Shown in pieces: positions 1 through 8,913 of a stretch of DNA of 64,000 bases. The stretch's first letter is position 1. Each line of letters starts with the position of its first letter. The translations under genes were made by a program, and so were the position numbers. The DNA is taken from assembly GCF_030486405.1 (NCBI RefSeq), contig NZ_CP129613.1:6200001-6264000 (forward strand), written 5' to 3'. Under the pieces are notes generated by a model that saw nothing but the letters and a program-made list of their open reading frames with translations, searched no databases and had not been told where the DNA came from. This DNA comes from Mycolicibacterium sp. HK-90 (GTDB taxonomy: Bacteria; Actinomycetota; Actinomycetes; Mycobacteriales; Mycobacteriaceae).

Positions 1-560
1 CCGTAGTACGAGTAGCCCACCAGCGGTGAATCCACGCCGTACGCGTGCTGCTGGCCGCTGTCCTCCCGCAGATAGCAGACCAGCCGCATGTCGGCGGTCG
101 GCCCGTCCGGGGTCAGGTCGCTGATCTCAAAGAACTGCGGTGCAACGCCTTTCGACGCCGGCCCCCAGTTCTTCTTGTAGCTGATCTTGGGTGCGCCGGG
201 CCTGCGGATCGAGCAGTCGTTGAAGGCGCCGAGGGCGAAGGGCTCCAGCCGCACCACGGTGTCGCCGTTCCACACGACGTGGCAGGCCACGCCGACCTCG
301 GGTTCGATCTGCAGGTTCAGCGGGCCGTCGACTTCGCCGGGCTCCGGCAGCAGGATGGCGTCGGCGGACAACGGGAACTCACCGAGAAAGTCGTCCCGGC
401 CGGGCGCGTACCACGGGAAGATGCCCTTGGGGGCGTAGCCCTCCGTCACGACCTTGACGAAATCGCCTGCCTCACCCGCCTGTTCGAGGTGCCCCGCAAA
501 ATTGCCGGCCACCCCGAAGCCGAACCAGTTCCGCACTTCGCCGAGGTCGATGTCGATCAT
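1..560 (-). CDS. DUF5718 family protein, 3' end outside the window
   Basis: The reverse strand reads from an ATG at 560 to the window edge without a stop, so the C-terminus is missing. The start MIDIDLGEVRNWFGFGVAGN is followed by NFAGHLEQAGEAGDFV, which I recognise as the N-terminal signature of DUF5718 proteins; no biochemical function is known to me. An AGTAGGG ribosome-binding site lies 8 bases before the ATG. The visible 186 codons include a conserved-looking segment KISYKKNWGPASKG. The gene is divergent from the hemerythrin-like gene, with about 75 bases between them. No signal peptide or membrane segment is visible. Family assignment is from memory of the motif. Confidence 0.7.
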   Translation of the reverse strand, partial: MIDIDLGEVRNWFGFGVAGNFAGHLEQAGEAGDFVKVVTEGYAPKGIFPWYAPGRDDFLGEFPLSADAILLPEPGEVDGPLNLQIEPEVGVACHVVWNGDTVVRLEPFALGAFNDCSIRRPGAPKISYKKNWGPASKGVAPQFFEISDLTPDGPTADMRLVCYLREDSGQQHAYGVDSPLVGYSYY

Positions 561-635
561 GATCGCTAACCCTACTTCGGTCACCACAAGCCGGCGACAA
601 GTCGCCCTTAAGTCGGCGGGGCCAGGCTCTATGCC

Positions 636-1394
636 ATGCCGACCGCCGCGCCCCATCCCCCCACCGTCGCACCTCGTCAGGCCGGTGATCCCGAGCCGGA
701 CCTGCTCGGCATCACCGTGGCGCACCGCGCCATGCTGGCCGACCTGCGCCGGCTGATCGACCTGGCGGTCGCGGTGCGCGACCGTGACCTGATCTGCACC
801 CCGGGCCGGGCGCGGGCCATCTCGCGGTACATCGAGCTGCTGTGCGACTCCATCCATCACCACCACAGCACCGAGGACACGGTGCTGTGGCCGGTGATCC
901 AGGCCAGCGTCGGCAACCATCTGGACCTGAGCGAACTCACCGAGGACCACGCCGCACTCGACCCGCGGCTGGACCAGTTGCGGGCCCGCGCCGCATCGTT
1001 TCGGCTGTCGATGGGCGACCGGCACATCGCCGGCCTGATGGTCATCGAACTGGCCGAACTGTCTGCGCTGCTCACCGAACACATCGAGGAAGAGGAATGC
1101 GACGTGTTCCCGCTGATCACCGAGCACGTGTCGGTGGCGGACTGGACGGCCGTGGAGGCGGCGGCGCGGGAAGGCGGCCGGCTGTGGTTCGAAGGTCCGC
1201 GCGCCCTGGCGGTGATGACCGAGGACGAGCGCGCACATCTGACCGGATCGGGCGGGATCGCCCTGCGGATCGTGCTCGCCCTCGTCGGGATCCGCTACCG
1301 GCGGCTGGACCGGGCGGTCTTCGGCACGCAGATCCCGCGTGAGTTCGAGGTGTTGTCCGACGAGTCCGACGAAACGCCCGACGTCAGTCGATGA
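636..1394 (+). CDS. Hemerythrin HHE domain-containing protein
   Basis: A 252-aa soluble protein with a hemerythrin-like four-helix di-iron pattern: H30 in the first helix, H74-H77 with E80 (HHHHSTED), H105 (TEDHAALD) and H149 with E153 (EHIEEEE). Such proteins bind O2, NO or peroxide, or sense iron and redox state; mycobacterial members are linked to oxidative or nitrosative stress. The C-terminal 80 residues after the HHE domain (from about 170) are less typical and contain a hydrophobic stretch near 205-220. The ATG at 636 was chosen because an earlier ATG at 631 is out of frame. Its 3' end overlaps the convergent SARP-type regulator by 11 bp. Confidence 0.85.
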   Translation: MPTAAPHPPTVAPRQAGDPEPDLLGITVAHRAMLADLRRLIDLAVAVRDRDLICTPGRARAISRYIELLCDSIHHHHSTEDTVLWPVIQASVGNHLDLSELTEDHAALDPRLDQLRARAASFRLSMGDRHIAGLMVIELAELSALLTEHIEEEECDVFPLITEHVSVADWTAVEAAAREGGRLWFEGPRALAVMTEDERAHLTGSGGIALRIVLALVGIRYRRLDRAVFGTQIPREFEVLSDESDETPDVSR

Positions 1395-4300
1395 GGCTCA
1401 GCGCCACGTGCGCGAGTTCGTCCCGCAGGGCGACGGCGGCTTCGCGGTGCCGGCGAGCCGCGTCCGGCCGGTTCAGCGCGTCGGCGGCGGCGGCGAGTGC
1501 GTCGTCGACGGGACCGACCATCAGCCCGTCCACGCCCAGGCCGGCGATCCGGCCGGCGTACGGCTCCAATTCGGCCGAGCGGGCCCGCACCTCCTCGGTA
1601 TCGCCCAGTGCCACCGCGGCGTTGACGCGCAGCACCGTGAACGGCAGCCAGAAGTAGGCCCGCTCGATCGGCTGCCGGTCCTGCCAGAGCCGGCGGGCTT
1701 CCTCGTCGCGGCCCCGCGCGATCAGCGCCAGCACCGCGGCGTCCAGGGCGGCGACCGACACCTCGCGGTAGAAGAACAACAACTCGTCGGCCAGCAGGCC
1801 GAGGTCTCCCAGACAGAACTCGCCCGTCACGCGACCCACCATCGCCAGCTTCGCCCCGTTGGCGGCACCGTTCTCCACCATCCGTTCGGCCAGATCGGTG
1901 TAGGAGCTCACCGCCTCGTCCAACCGCCCGGCCAGCAGGTACATCCGGGCCCGGAACAATCCCAGTACGCCGAGCAGGTGCAGCAGCTGACCGGTGCCGG
2001 CCCGGGCCACCGCCAGGTCGACGTGGCGTTTGGCCGACACCAGATCGGAGCGGTTCCCGGCCGCCAACGACAGCAGCCAGTGACCCACCGCCTGATAGTC
2101 GGCCTGCTCGGTGGCCTCGGCGGTCCGCAACAGTTCGGCGGCGATCGCGTCGCGTTCGGCATCCAGGTCGGGCCCCAGTGAGCAGTAGGCCCGGACGTTG
2201 AGCGCGGTGCACAGCAGCCGGCCCGACGCCGCCGGATCCTCGGCGTAGGCGCGTCGCGCCAGCTCGAGCAGTTCCGTGCTGACCGCCAGCGCGCCGTCCG
2301 GATCCGCGCCCTCGAGTTCCACGTAGAGGGCCTTGAGCAGCCTGATGCGGTCGGCCGGAATCGCCTTGTGGGCGTTGCCGTCTCCGTCGTCGAGCAGCCC
2401 GCGGAGTTGCTCGACCAGGTTGGCGTCGGACTCGTCGTACTCGCGGTCGCGCCACACCAACGGGGTGTCCCATGCGGTGCACACCCGGACCCGTAGATCG
2501 TCACGGGTGGTGCCGGACAGCAGCTGCAGTGCCCGCTTCAGTTCGGTGCGCGCGGCGATCGCGTCACCCGACTGGGCCAGTGCGGCGATCAGACCGCACC
2601 GGGCTCCGATCTCGTCCTCCAGACAGTCGGAGGTGGGTGGGAGCCGGCGGCTCGCGGCCAGTTCCAGCATCTGCACCGCTGCCCGCCACTGGCGCGCCGA
2701 CTCGGCGTGCGCACCCACCGAGTCGGCCTCGCGGGCCGCGGCGGCAGCGAAAGCCGCTGCGGCCACGGATGTTTCGGCGGTCGCGGCGGCCACGGCGTGA
2801 TGCGCCAGGGCCGACGGATCCGCCGAGCGGCCCGGCTCGGCCAGCAATTCCAGTGCCGCGGCGTGCAGCCGGGACCGGCGCAGCTTCGAGGTGTCCTCGT
2901 AGAGCGTGTCGCGGACCAGTGCGTGGGCGAACCGCAGCTGACCGGGCGCGGGTTCGTCGAGCAGACCGAGCAGCACGGCCGGTTCCAGCGCGTCGAGCAG
3001 GTCATCGGGGTCACGCCGGCCAAGTTCGGCCAGCAGATCGATGTCGACGTCGCGCCCCAGCACCGCCGCCTGCCGCAGCGCCGTGACGGTCGGGCCGGGC
3101 AGCCTGGCCAGCCGGCGGCGCAGCACATCGCGCACCCCGACCGGCACCGAGGCCCACACCGCATCCGTACCCTCCGCGGCCATCAGCCGGGCCAGTTCCC
3201 GGACGAACAGCGGGTTTCCGCCGGTTCGCTCGCGCAGCAGCCGCAGTGCCTCCCCGCTCAGCCCGGTCAGTCCGCAGTCGGCGGCCAGGGTCGCGGTGGC
3301 GGCGGCATCCAGCCCCGGCAGGATCAGATGCGCCGCGGTGTGGACGGTCAACGCCGCGCGCGCCGCCTCGAGTTCACCGCGGTCTTCCGACGGACGGTAG
3401 GTACCGACGAGCAGCACCCGCCGGTCCTTCATCCCGTCGGCCACCAACCGCAGCAGTTCCAGGGTGAGCCCGTCGGTGCGATGCAGATCGTCGAGCACGA
3501 CGGCCAGCGGCTGTTCCCCGGCGATCGCGCCCAGCACGTCGGCGACCGCGTGGCCCAGCCAGAATGTCCGCGGCTCGCCGCCCGCGCCGTCGTGCAGCAG
3601 CGGCGCCAACACCTGCTTGTCATCCAAAGACGTTGCCGGGTCGACGAGTTGACGCAGGACCTCGGTCCACGCCCAGCCCGCGGGAGCACCACCGACCTCC
3701 GGGCAGCGTCCGTGCACCGTACGCCACCCCGCCGCCCGCAGCCGGTCCGCCGCGGCGCGGGCCAGCGTCGTCTTGCCGGAGCCGGCCTCGCCGCCGATCC
3801 ACAACACCGCACTGCCGCCGGTCAGCACGGCGCGCGCGGCATCGTCGATCGCAGCGAGTTCGGCGGCCCGGCCGTACGCCGGCAGCTCGGGCCGCTCGGA
3901 TGCGGGTTCGGGCACCACGGGCAGCGGGGCCGGCAGCGGCCGGGCCGGCTCCAGGTACTCGGCTTGGCGCAGGATGTCGCGCTCGAGATCCCGCAGCACC
4001 CGGCCCGGTTCCAGCCCGAGCTCGTCGAGCAGGTGTTCGCGGGTGCGGCGCAACACTTCGAGCGCATCAGCCTGGCGTCCGGTCCGGTACAGCGCGGTGG
4101 CCAACACTGCGGCCGCACCCTCGCGCCCGGGATGTTCACCGACGTGACGTTCCAGTGCCGCGACGACGGTGTCGTGCCGGCCGAGTTCGACCTGGGCCGC
4201 GGCCCGGCCCTCGATCGCGGCCAGCCGCAACTCGGTCAACCGGGCGACCTCCGGGGCCGCCCACAACGCGTCACCGACCCCGGCGAACGGGTCACCCGAC

Positions 4301-4719
4301 CAGCCGGCGAGCGCGTCGTCGAGCAGGTTCGCCCGGTGCTGCGGATCCGATTCGCCCTGCGCCTCGGTGACTTTGGCTTCGAACGACCAGGCGTCGACGG
4401 CCTCGACGGGCAGCCGCAGGCAGTATCCCGGCGCGGCGCTGACCACGATGCGGGCCGGCGCGCGGCGCTGCCGTCCCGGTTCGAGTGCCCGGCGCAGGTG
4501 CGAGATGTACACCTGCAGTGCCGCAAGCGCTTTGGGTGGTGGCTCACCGTCCCAGAGGTCATCGATGAGCCGGTCCACCGACACCGTGTGACCGTGCGCC
4601 AGCACCAACCGCGCGAAGAGTGAACGCTGCAGCCGTGCCCCCAGATCGGCCGGCTCGTCACCGACCCAGGCCCGCACCGGGCCGAGCACCGTCACCCGTA
4701 CCGGGTCTACCGCCACCAT
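1384..4719 (-). CDS. SARP/BTAD-AAA-TPR transcriptional regulator (AfsR-like)
   Basis: A 1111-aa signal-integrating regulator. Residues about 8-100 form an OmpR-type winged helix (ends APGYCLRLP), 105-250 a bacterial transcriptional activator (BTAD) domain, and 280-560 a STAND/AAA ATPase with Walker A GEAGSGKTT at 310-318 and a Walker B-like AVVLDDLHRTDG. The remainder is helical and Ala/Leu-rich, consistent with TPR repeats. The architecture matches AfsR/SARP-family activators of secondary metabolism or stress genes; the target is unknown. The ATG at 4719 is followed directly by the winged helix. It lies 18 bp downstream of serS on the same strand and may be cotranscribed with it. Confidence 0.85.
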   Translation of the reverse strand: MVAVDPVRVTVLGPVRAWVGDEPADLGARLQRSLFARLVLAHGHTVSVDRLIDDLWDGEPPPKALAALQVYISHLRRALEPGRQRRAPARIVVSAAPGYCLRLPVEAVDAWSFEAKVTEAQGESDPQHRANLLDDALAGWSGDPFAGVGDALWAAPEVARLTELRLAAIEGRAAAQVELGRHDTVVAALERHVGEHPGREGAAAVLATALYRTGRQADALEVLRRTREHLLDELGLEPGRVLRDLERDILRQAEYLEPARPLPAPLPVVPEPASERPELPAYGRAAELAAIDDAARAVLTGGSAVLWIGGEAGSGKTTLARAAADRLRAAGWRTVHGRCPEVGGAPAGWAWTEVLRQLVDPATSLDDKQVLAPLLHDGAGGEPRTFWLGHAVADVLGAIAGEQPLAVVLDDLHRTDGLTLELLRLVADGMKDRRVLLVGTYRPSEDRGELEAARAALTVHTAAHLILPGLDAAATATLAADCGLTGLSGEALRLLRERTGGNPLFVRELARLMAAEGTDAVWASVPVGVRDVLRRRLARLPGPTVTALRQAAVLGRDVDIDLLAELGRRDPDDLLDALEPAVLLGLLDEPAPGQLRFAHALVRDTLYEDTSKLRRSRLHAAALELLAEPGRSADPSALAHHAVAAATAETSVAAAAFAAAAAREADSVGAHAESARQWRAAVQMLELAASRRLPPTSDCLEDEIGARCGLIAALAQSGDAIAARTELKRALQLLSGTTRDDLRVRVCTAWDTPLVWRDREYDESDANLVEQLRGLLDDGDGNAHKAIPADRIRLLKALYVELEGADPDGALAVSTELLELARRAYAEDPAASGRLLCTALNVRAYCSLGPDLDAERDAIAAELLRTAEATEQADYQAVGHWLLSLAAGNRSDLVSAKRHVDLAVARAGTGQLLHLLGVLGLFRARMYLLAGRLDEAVSSYTDLAERMVENGAANGAKLAMVGRVTGEFCLGDLGLLADELLFFYREVSVAALDAAVLALIARGRDEEARRLWQDRQPIERAYFWLPFTVLRVNAAVALGDTEEVRARSAELEPYAGRIAGLGVDGLMVGPVDDALAAAADALNRPDAARRHREAAVALRDELAHVALSLID

Positions 4720-4737
4720 GGTCAGTAGGGGCTGCGG

Positions 4738-5997
4738 TTACTTCTGGGGCTCCAGGACTTCGGTGCCGACGAACGGCACCAACGCCGCGGGCACCCGGAC
4801 GCTGCCATCGGGCTGCTGGTGGTTCTCCAGGATCGCCACCAGCCAGCGCGTGGTGGCCAGCGTCCCGTTCAGGGTGGCGGCGGTCTGCGGCTTGCCGTTC
4901 TCGTCGCGGTAGCGGGTGGACAAGCGCCGGGCCTGGAACGTCGTGCAGTTGGACGTCGAGGTCAACTCCCGGTAGGTCTGCTGCGTCGGCACCCACGCCT
5001 CACAGTCGTACTTGCGGGCCGCCGAGGAGCCCAGATCCCCTGCGGCGACGTCGATCACCCGGTAGGGCACCTCGATGGCGGCCAGCATCTGGCGCTGCCA
5101 GCCCAGGAGTTTCTGGTGCTCGGCCTCGGCGTCGGAGGGCTTGCAGTAGATGAAGCCCTCGACCTTGTCGAACTGGTGCACCCGGATGATGCCGCGGGTG
5201 TCCTTGCCGTAGCTGCCCGCCTCCCGCCGGAAGCACGACGACCAGCCGGCGTACCGCCGCGGGCCCGCGGACAGGTCGAGGATCTCGTCGGCGTGGTAAC
5301 CGGCCAGCGGCACTTCCGAAGTGCCGACCAGGTACATGTCGTCGGCTTCCAGCCGATACACCTCGTCGGCGTGCGCACCGAGGAATCCGGTGCCCGCCAT
5401 GACCTCCGGGCGCACCAGCACCGGCGGGATCATCAGGGTGAACCCGTTCTGCACCGCCACCTGGGTGGCCAGCTGCAGCAGGCCGAGCTGCAGCAGCGCG
5501 CCCGCACCGGTGAGGAAGTAGAAGCGCGAACCCGAGACCTTCGCGCCGCGTTCCATGTCGATCAGCCCGAGCGTCTCACCCAGCTCGAGATGGTCCCTCG
5601 GGTTTTCGATGGCCCTGGGTTCGCCGACCGTGTCGAGCAGCGCGAAGTCGTCCTCACCGCCGGCGGGCACGCCGTCGATGATCACGTTGCCGATCGCCAT
5701 GTGCGCGGCGGTGAACTCCCGGTCGGCCTCGACCTGGGCGGCCTCGGCCGCCTTGACCTGCTCGGCCAGGTCCTTGGCCTGCTGCAGCAGCGCCGGACGT
5801 TCCTCGGGGCTCGCCTTGCCCACCAGCTTGCTGGCGGCCTTCTGTTCGGCGCGGAGGTTGTCGGCCGTCGAGACCGCGGCCCGGCGTGCGGTGTCGGCCG
5901 CCAGCAGCGCGTCGACGCGTGCCGGGTCCTCTCCGCGAGCCCGTTGTGACGCACGGACGAGGTCGGGATTCTCGCGCAGCAGCTTGAGGTCGATCAC
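4738..5997 (-). CDS. serS: Seryl-tRNA synthetase
   Basis: A 419-aa class II aminoacyl-tRNA synthetase that charges tRNA-Ser (and tRNA-Sec where present) in the cytoplasm. The N-terminal tRNA-binding coiled coil spans about 1-110 ([20 protein letters not shown]). Class II motif 2 is [20 protein letters not shown] and motif 3 includes [20 protein letters not shown]. Length is normal. The start codon is GTG; a TAGTGT -10-like hexamer lies 7 bases upstream and there is no Shine-Dalgarno, suggesting a leaderless mRNA. It is divergent from the septum-formation gene and is the orthologue of Rv3834c by position. Confidence 0.97.
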   Translation of the reverse strand: MIDLKLLRENPDLVRASQRARGEDPARVDALLAADTARRAAVSTADNLRAEQKAASKLVGKASPEERPALLQQAKDLAEQVKAAEAAQVEADREFTAAHMAIGNVIIDGVPAGGEDDFALLDTVGEPRAIENPRDHLELGETLGLIDMERGAKVSGSRFYFLTGAGALLQLGLLQLATQVAVQNGFTLMIPPVLVRPEVMAGTGFLGAHADEVYRLEADDMYLVGTSEVPLAGYHADEILDLSAGPRRYAGWSSCFRREAGSYGKDTRGIIRVHQFDKVEGFIYCKPSDAEAEHQKLLGWQRQMLAAIEVPYRVIDVAAGDLGSSAARKYDCEAWVPTQQTYRELTSTSNCTTFQARRLSTRYRDENGKPQTAATLNGTLATTRWLVAILENHQQPDGSVRVPAALVPFVGTEVLEPQK

Positions 5998-6004
5998 GGG
6001 CGCA

Positions 6005-6010
6005 ACACTA
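6005..6010 (-). promoter_or_regulatory. Candidate -10 element for leaderless serS
   Basis: On the minus strand TAGTGT fits the mycobacterial TANNNT -10 consensus and is followed after 7 bases by the GTG start of serS. That spacing would place +1 at or beside the start codon. Inferred from sequence only. Confidence 0.45.
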
Positions 6011-6100
6011 CTTTTTGAAGTGCGGAGGCGTACATCTGAGGTGGTCGTTCAGACGGCAGACGCCGACGGCGCCGACCATCGAGCACAACCTCGCAACATT

Positions 6101-6145
6101 ACAACTGCATCAGTTGTCACAGCGGGTGACACGCCTGTCACAATG
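6101..6145 (+). promoter_or_regulatory. Inverted repeat plus MtrA-like GTCACA direct repeats
   Basis: ACAACTG (6101-6107) and CAGTTGT (6111-6117) form a perfect 7-bp inverted repeat with a 3-base centre. Overlapping it, GTCACAGCG (6116-6124) recurs as GTCACAATG (6137-6145), 21 bp or two helical turns apart. GTCACAGCG resembles the half-site described for mycobacterial MtrA, which controls division and cell-wall genes. The block ends just before the start codon of the septum-formation gene. Confidence 0.4.
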
Positions 6146-6152
6146 GAGGGCA

Positions 6153-7568
6153 ATGTTGGAAGCACCCGAGCACCCCGAGCCCCCCGAGAACGGGGGCCTG
6201 CTCACCGAATCTCGGCCGGCCGAGCAGCCCGCGACGGACCGATGGTGGCAGAGCCTGGCGGCCGCGTCCACGCGACGGGCGTTGCTGCTGACCGCGCTCG
6301 GCGCCCTGCTGATCGCCGGCCTGATCACCGCGCTGCCCCGGAGCGAGGGAGCGAACTCCGTGCCGGGCGCGATCGCACTGGGTCCCCGCGGCAACGACAC
6401 CTTCAATCATGTCGAGCGCGGCGACTGCCTGAACTGGCCCGGCCGCAATCCCGACGCCGCCCAGATCGTGGACTGCAAGGACAACCACCGCTTCGAGGTC
6501 GCCCAGTCCGTCGACATGCGCACGTTCCCCGGTAGCGAGTACGGCCCGGGTGCCCCGCCACCGTCGGTGGAGCGGATCAAGCAGATCAGCCAGGAGCAGT
6601 GCACCCCGTCGGTGCGGAACTACCTGGGATCCCGGTACGACCCCAACGGCAAGTTCACGATCGGCCTGTTGTGGTCGGGCGAGAAGGCCTGGAAACAGTC
6701 CGGTGAGCGGCGGATGCTGTGTGGCCTGCAACTGCTCGGCCCCGGCGACAGCCAGCTGGAATCCACCGGCAAGGCCGCCGACGTCGACCAATCCAAGGTG
6801 TGGGCCCCCGGCACCTGCCTGGGCATCGACGCTGCCACCAATCAGCCGACCGATGTTCCGGTGGACTGCGCGGCACCGCACGCGATGGAGGTCACCGGCG
6901 CGGTGAACCTGGCCGAGAAGTTCCCCGGCGGGCTGCCGGCCGAGGGCGATCAGGACAACTTCATCAAAGACGCCTGCACGGCGATGACCGACGCCTATCT
7001 GGCCCCGGTCCAGCTGCGCAGCACCACGTTGGCGCTCAGCTACAGCACGATCTCGCTGCCCAGCTGGTCGGCCGGCAGCCACCAGGTGTCCTGCAGCATC
7101 GGCGCGACGCTCGGTAACGGCGGCTGGTCCACGCTGGTCAACAGCGCCAAGGGACCACTGATGATCAACGGGCAACCCCCGGTGGCACCGCCCGACATTC
7201 CCGAGGAGCGGTTGAGCCTGCCGCCCGTCCCGATGCCCGACGAGGATGAGTCGTCGTCCTCCTCGTCCGGTTCGTCGGGGTCCGGTTCGTCGGGGTCGGG
7301 GTCGGGCTCGTCGTCCGGATCCTCCGACTCGTCGGGGTCATCGGGTTCGTCGGGTTCGTCCGGCTCGTCGTCGAGTGGCCAGCACATGCCACAGGCAGCG
7401 ACCACCACGGCAGCGCCTCCCCCGCAGTCCAATACGTTCAATCCGCCTGCCCCGGAACAGGCCCCGGCTCCCGCACCTGAGCCGGCCCCGGCCCCGGCCC
7501 CCGAGCAGGGCGCGGCTCCGCCGCCTCCGCCGCCGGGCGAGCCGGTTCCCCCGCCGCCGGGACCGTAG
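6153..7568 (+). CDS. Septum formation family membrane protein (Rv3835-type)
   Basis: A 471-aa protein with a short cytoplasmic N-terminus, one membrane helix at about 42-61 (RALLLTALGALLIAGLITAL) and a large extracytoplasmic part. This contains two Septum_form-type units, each beginning with a GDCL/GTCL-like Cys motif (RGDCLNWPG; PGTCLGIDAA) and containing CKDNHRFE or CAAPHAMEV. From about residue 365 a Ser/Gly-rich tract gives way to a Pro/Ala-rich tail of the wall-spanning type. The ATG at 6153 has GGAGG only 3 bases upstream, so TTG at 6156 is a possible alternative start. The metallopeptidase gene follows 3 bases downstream. A role in septum or cell-wall assembly is inferred. Confidence 0.85.
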   Translation: MLEAPEHPEPPENGGLLTESRPAEQPATDRWWQSLAAASTRRALLLTALGALLIAGLITALPRSEGANSVPGAIALGPRGNDTFNHVERGDCLNWPGRNPDAAQIVDCKDNHRFEVAQSVDMRTFPGSEYGPGAPPPSVERIKQISQEQCTPSVRNYLGSRYDPNGKFTIGLLWSGEKAWKQSGERRMLCGLQLLGPGDSQLESTGKAADVDQSKVWAPGTCLGIDAATNQPTDVPVDCAAPHAMEVTGAVNLAEKFPGGLPAEGDQDNFIKDACTAMTDAYLAPVQLRSTTLALSYSTISLPSWSAGSHQVSCSIGATLGNGGWSTLVNSAKGPLMINGQPPVAPPDIPEERLSLPPVPMPDEDESSSSSSGSSGSGSSGSGSGSSSGSSDSSGSSGSSGSSGSSSSGQHMPQAATTTAAPPPQSNTFNPPAPEQAPAPAPEPAPAPAPEQGAAPPPPPPGEPVPPPPGP

Positions 7569-7571
7569 CCC

Positions 7572-7922
7572 GTGCCGGTGCGGATGAGCTCGCAGCGATT
7601 CGACGAGCTGGTATCCGACGCGCTCGACCTGATCCCGCCGCAGCTGGCCGCCGCCATCGACAACGTCGTGATCCTGGTGGAGGACCGCGATCCCGACGAG
7701 CCCGAGATCCTCGGGCTGTATCGCGGTGTGGCGCTGACCGAGCGCGACTCCTGGTACGCCGGCTCCCTGCCGGACACGATCACGATCTACCGCGAGGCCC
7801 TGCTGGATTTCTGTGACAGCGAGGCCGACGTGGTCGACGAGGTGGCGATCACGGTGATCCACGAGATCGCGCACCATTTCGGGATCGATGACGAGCGGCT
7901 CCACGAGCTCGGCTGGGGATGA
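7572..7922 (+). CDS. Zincin-like metallopeptidase (Rv3836-type)
   Basis: A 116-aa minimal metallopeptidase-fold protein of the family often called DUF1025 or possible zincin-like metallopeptidase. The HExxH zinc motif is H97-E98-I-A-H101, followed by H102, F103, G104 and D106, in a protein ending HELGWG. The GTG start lies 3 bases after the stop of the septum-formation gene, so translational coupling is likely. There is no signal peptide, so it should act in the cytoplasm. Substrates are not known. Length is normal for the family. Confidence 0.85.
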   Translation: MPVRMSSQRFDELVSDALDLIPPQLAAAIDNVVILVEDRDPDEPEILGLYRGVALTERDSWYAGSLPDTITIYREALLDFCDSEADVVDEVAITVIHEIAHHFGIDDERLHELGWG

Positions 7923-8023
7923 GCCGCTTGCGCGAAGACCGATAGCCGGGGATGAGCCGCGAAGTCCGCTCACAGCCCGCGCGGCAACTCCGTTTTGTCG
8001 CCCCGCAGTGCTATCAACGGGCT

Positions 8024-8224
8024 ATGACCATCCAGTGCCGGGAGTGCGTGGCCGGTCTGGAGCACTGCCACGGCACCGTGATCCATCACGTCCGGTACCG
8101 CGTGGAGTGCACCGACGAGAACTGCACCACTCCCGAAGCAGCGCATGCCTTCACCGTCGACTGTGAGGCGGTGGGTTGCCCGTGCGGGCGTGAGAGTGCG
8201 CTCGCAGACCGGCGGTACGGCTAG
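8024..8224 (+). CDS. Small Cys-rich putative zinc-binding protein
   Basis: A 66-aa protein with eight cysteines (C5, C8, C15, C29, C34, C47, C52, C54) and several histidines (H14, H16, H21, H22, H41). Paired CxxC, CxC and Cx4C spacings suggest one or two zinc sites. The ATG at 8024 was chosen because the Cys motifs start right after it; an in-frame extension back to 7952 looks non-coding. I believe similar small proteins occur across mycobacteria, but I know no function. The stop codon overlaps that of the convergent phosphatase gene by 4 bp. Confidence 0.65.
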   Translation: MTIQCRECVAGLEHCHGTVIHHVRYRVECTDENCTTPEAAHAFTVDCEAVGCPCGRESALADRRYG

Positions 8225-8913
8225 CCCATCGGGTCGGTTTCGGAGCGCACCGCGTCGGCGACCGGTGTCGGGTCGGGCTCCGGATAGAACGGCGGGGTCA
8301 GCTTCGCCCATTGCACACAACTCCAGCGCCCGTCGGTGATCGGCGCCAGCACAACCGATTCGGTGTTGGCCAGATGGTGGTCGAGGGCGAAGCCACCTTC
8401 GACGCCGGCCAGCACGGCGGCCACCAATCGGATCGCCGCGCCATGGCTCACCAGCACGATGTCGCTGTGGAAATCGTGGTCGTCGAGATAACGCATCCGG
8501 AGCTCGGTCAGCACCGGCACGTACCGGGCCAGGACCGCCTCGGCGGTCTCGCCGCCACCCGGCATCGGCACGTCCAGTTCGCCCTGGTGCCAGCGCTGGT
8601 AGATCCGGTTGAACTCGGCGACGGCGTCGTCGTCGCTGCGATCCTCGAGTTCACCGACCTGTACCTCGTGAACGCCTTCGAATTCGAATGGAACCAGGCC
8701 GGTTTCGCCGCCGATACCGGCGGCGGTCTGCGCTGCGCGCCGCGCCACCGAGTGCGCCAGGATCGACGGCCGCTGGTGCAGCGTCCCGGCGAACCGCCGG
8801 GCCTGGTCGTGGCCGAGGTCGGTCAGTTCGGCACCGGGCGGTCTGGTGTCGAGACGCCGGGCGACGTTGCCGTGGGACTGTCCGTGGCGGACGAGGATGA
8901 GCCGTCCACTCAT
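8221..8913 (-). CDS. Histidine phosphatase family protein (phosphoglycerate mutase-like)
   Basis: A 230-aa protein with the RHG phospho-acceptor motif at R9-H10-G11 (ILVRHGQSHGN) and the second catalytic His in VSHGAAIRLVA. It belongs to the broad histidine phosphatase superfamily, and orthology by position is to Rv3837c. The real substrate is unresolved; such enzymes are often misnamed phosphoglycerate mutases. The start overlaps the pheA stop in an ATGA arrangement, so the two genes form one transcription unit. It probably acts in the cytoplasm. Confidence 0.88.
   Translation of the reverse strand: MSGRLILVRHGQSHGNVARRLDTRPPGAELTDLGHDQARRFAGTLHQRPSILAHSVARRAAQTAAGIGGETGLVPFEFEGVHEVQVGELEDRSDDDAVAEFNRIYQRWHQGELDVPMPGGGETAEAVLARYVPVLTELRMRYLDDHDFHSDIVLVSHGAAIRLVAAVLAGVEGGFALDHHLANTESVVLAPITDGRWSCVQWAKLTPPFYPEPDPTPVADAVRSETDPMG

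Noticed and set aside
2707..4623. 638-codon open frame antisense to the SARP regulator
   Set aside because: Low-complexity Arg/Gln-rich translation without motifs, while the minus-strand product has clear Walker motifs and domains.
4819..5949. 376-codon frame antisense to serS
   Set aside because: serS is unambiguous on the other strand and the frame has no protein-like features.
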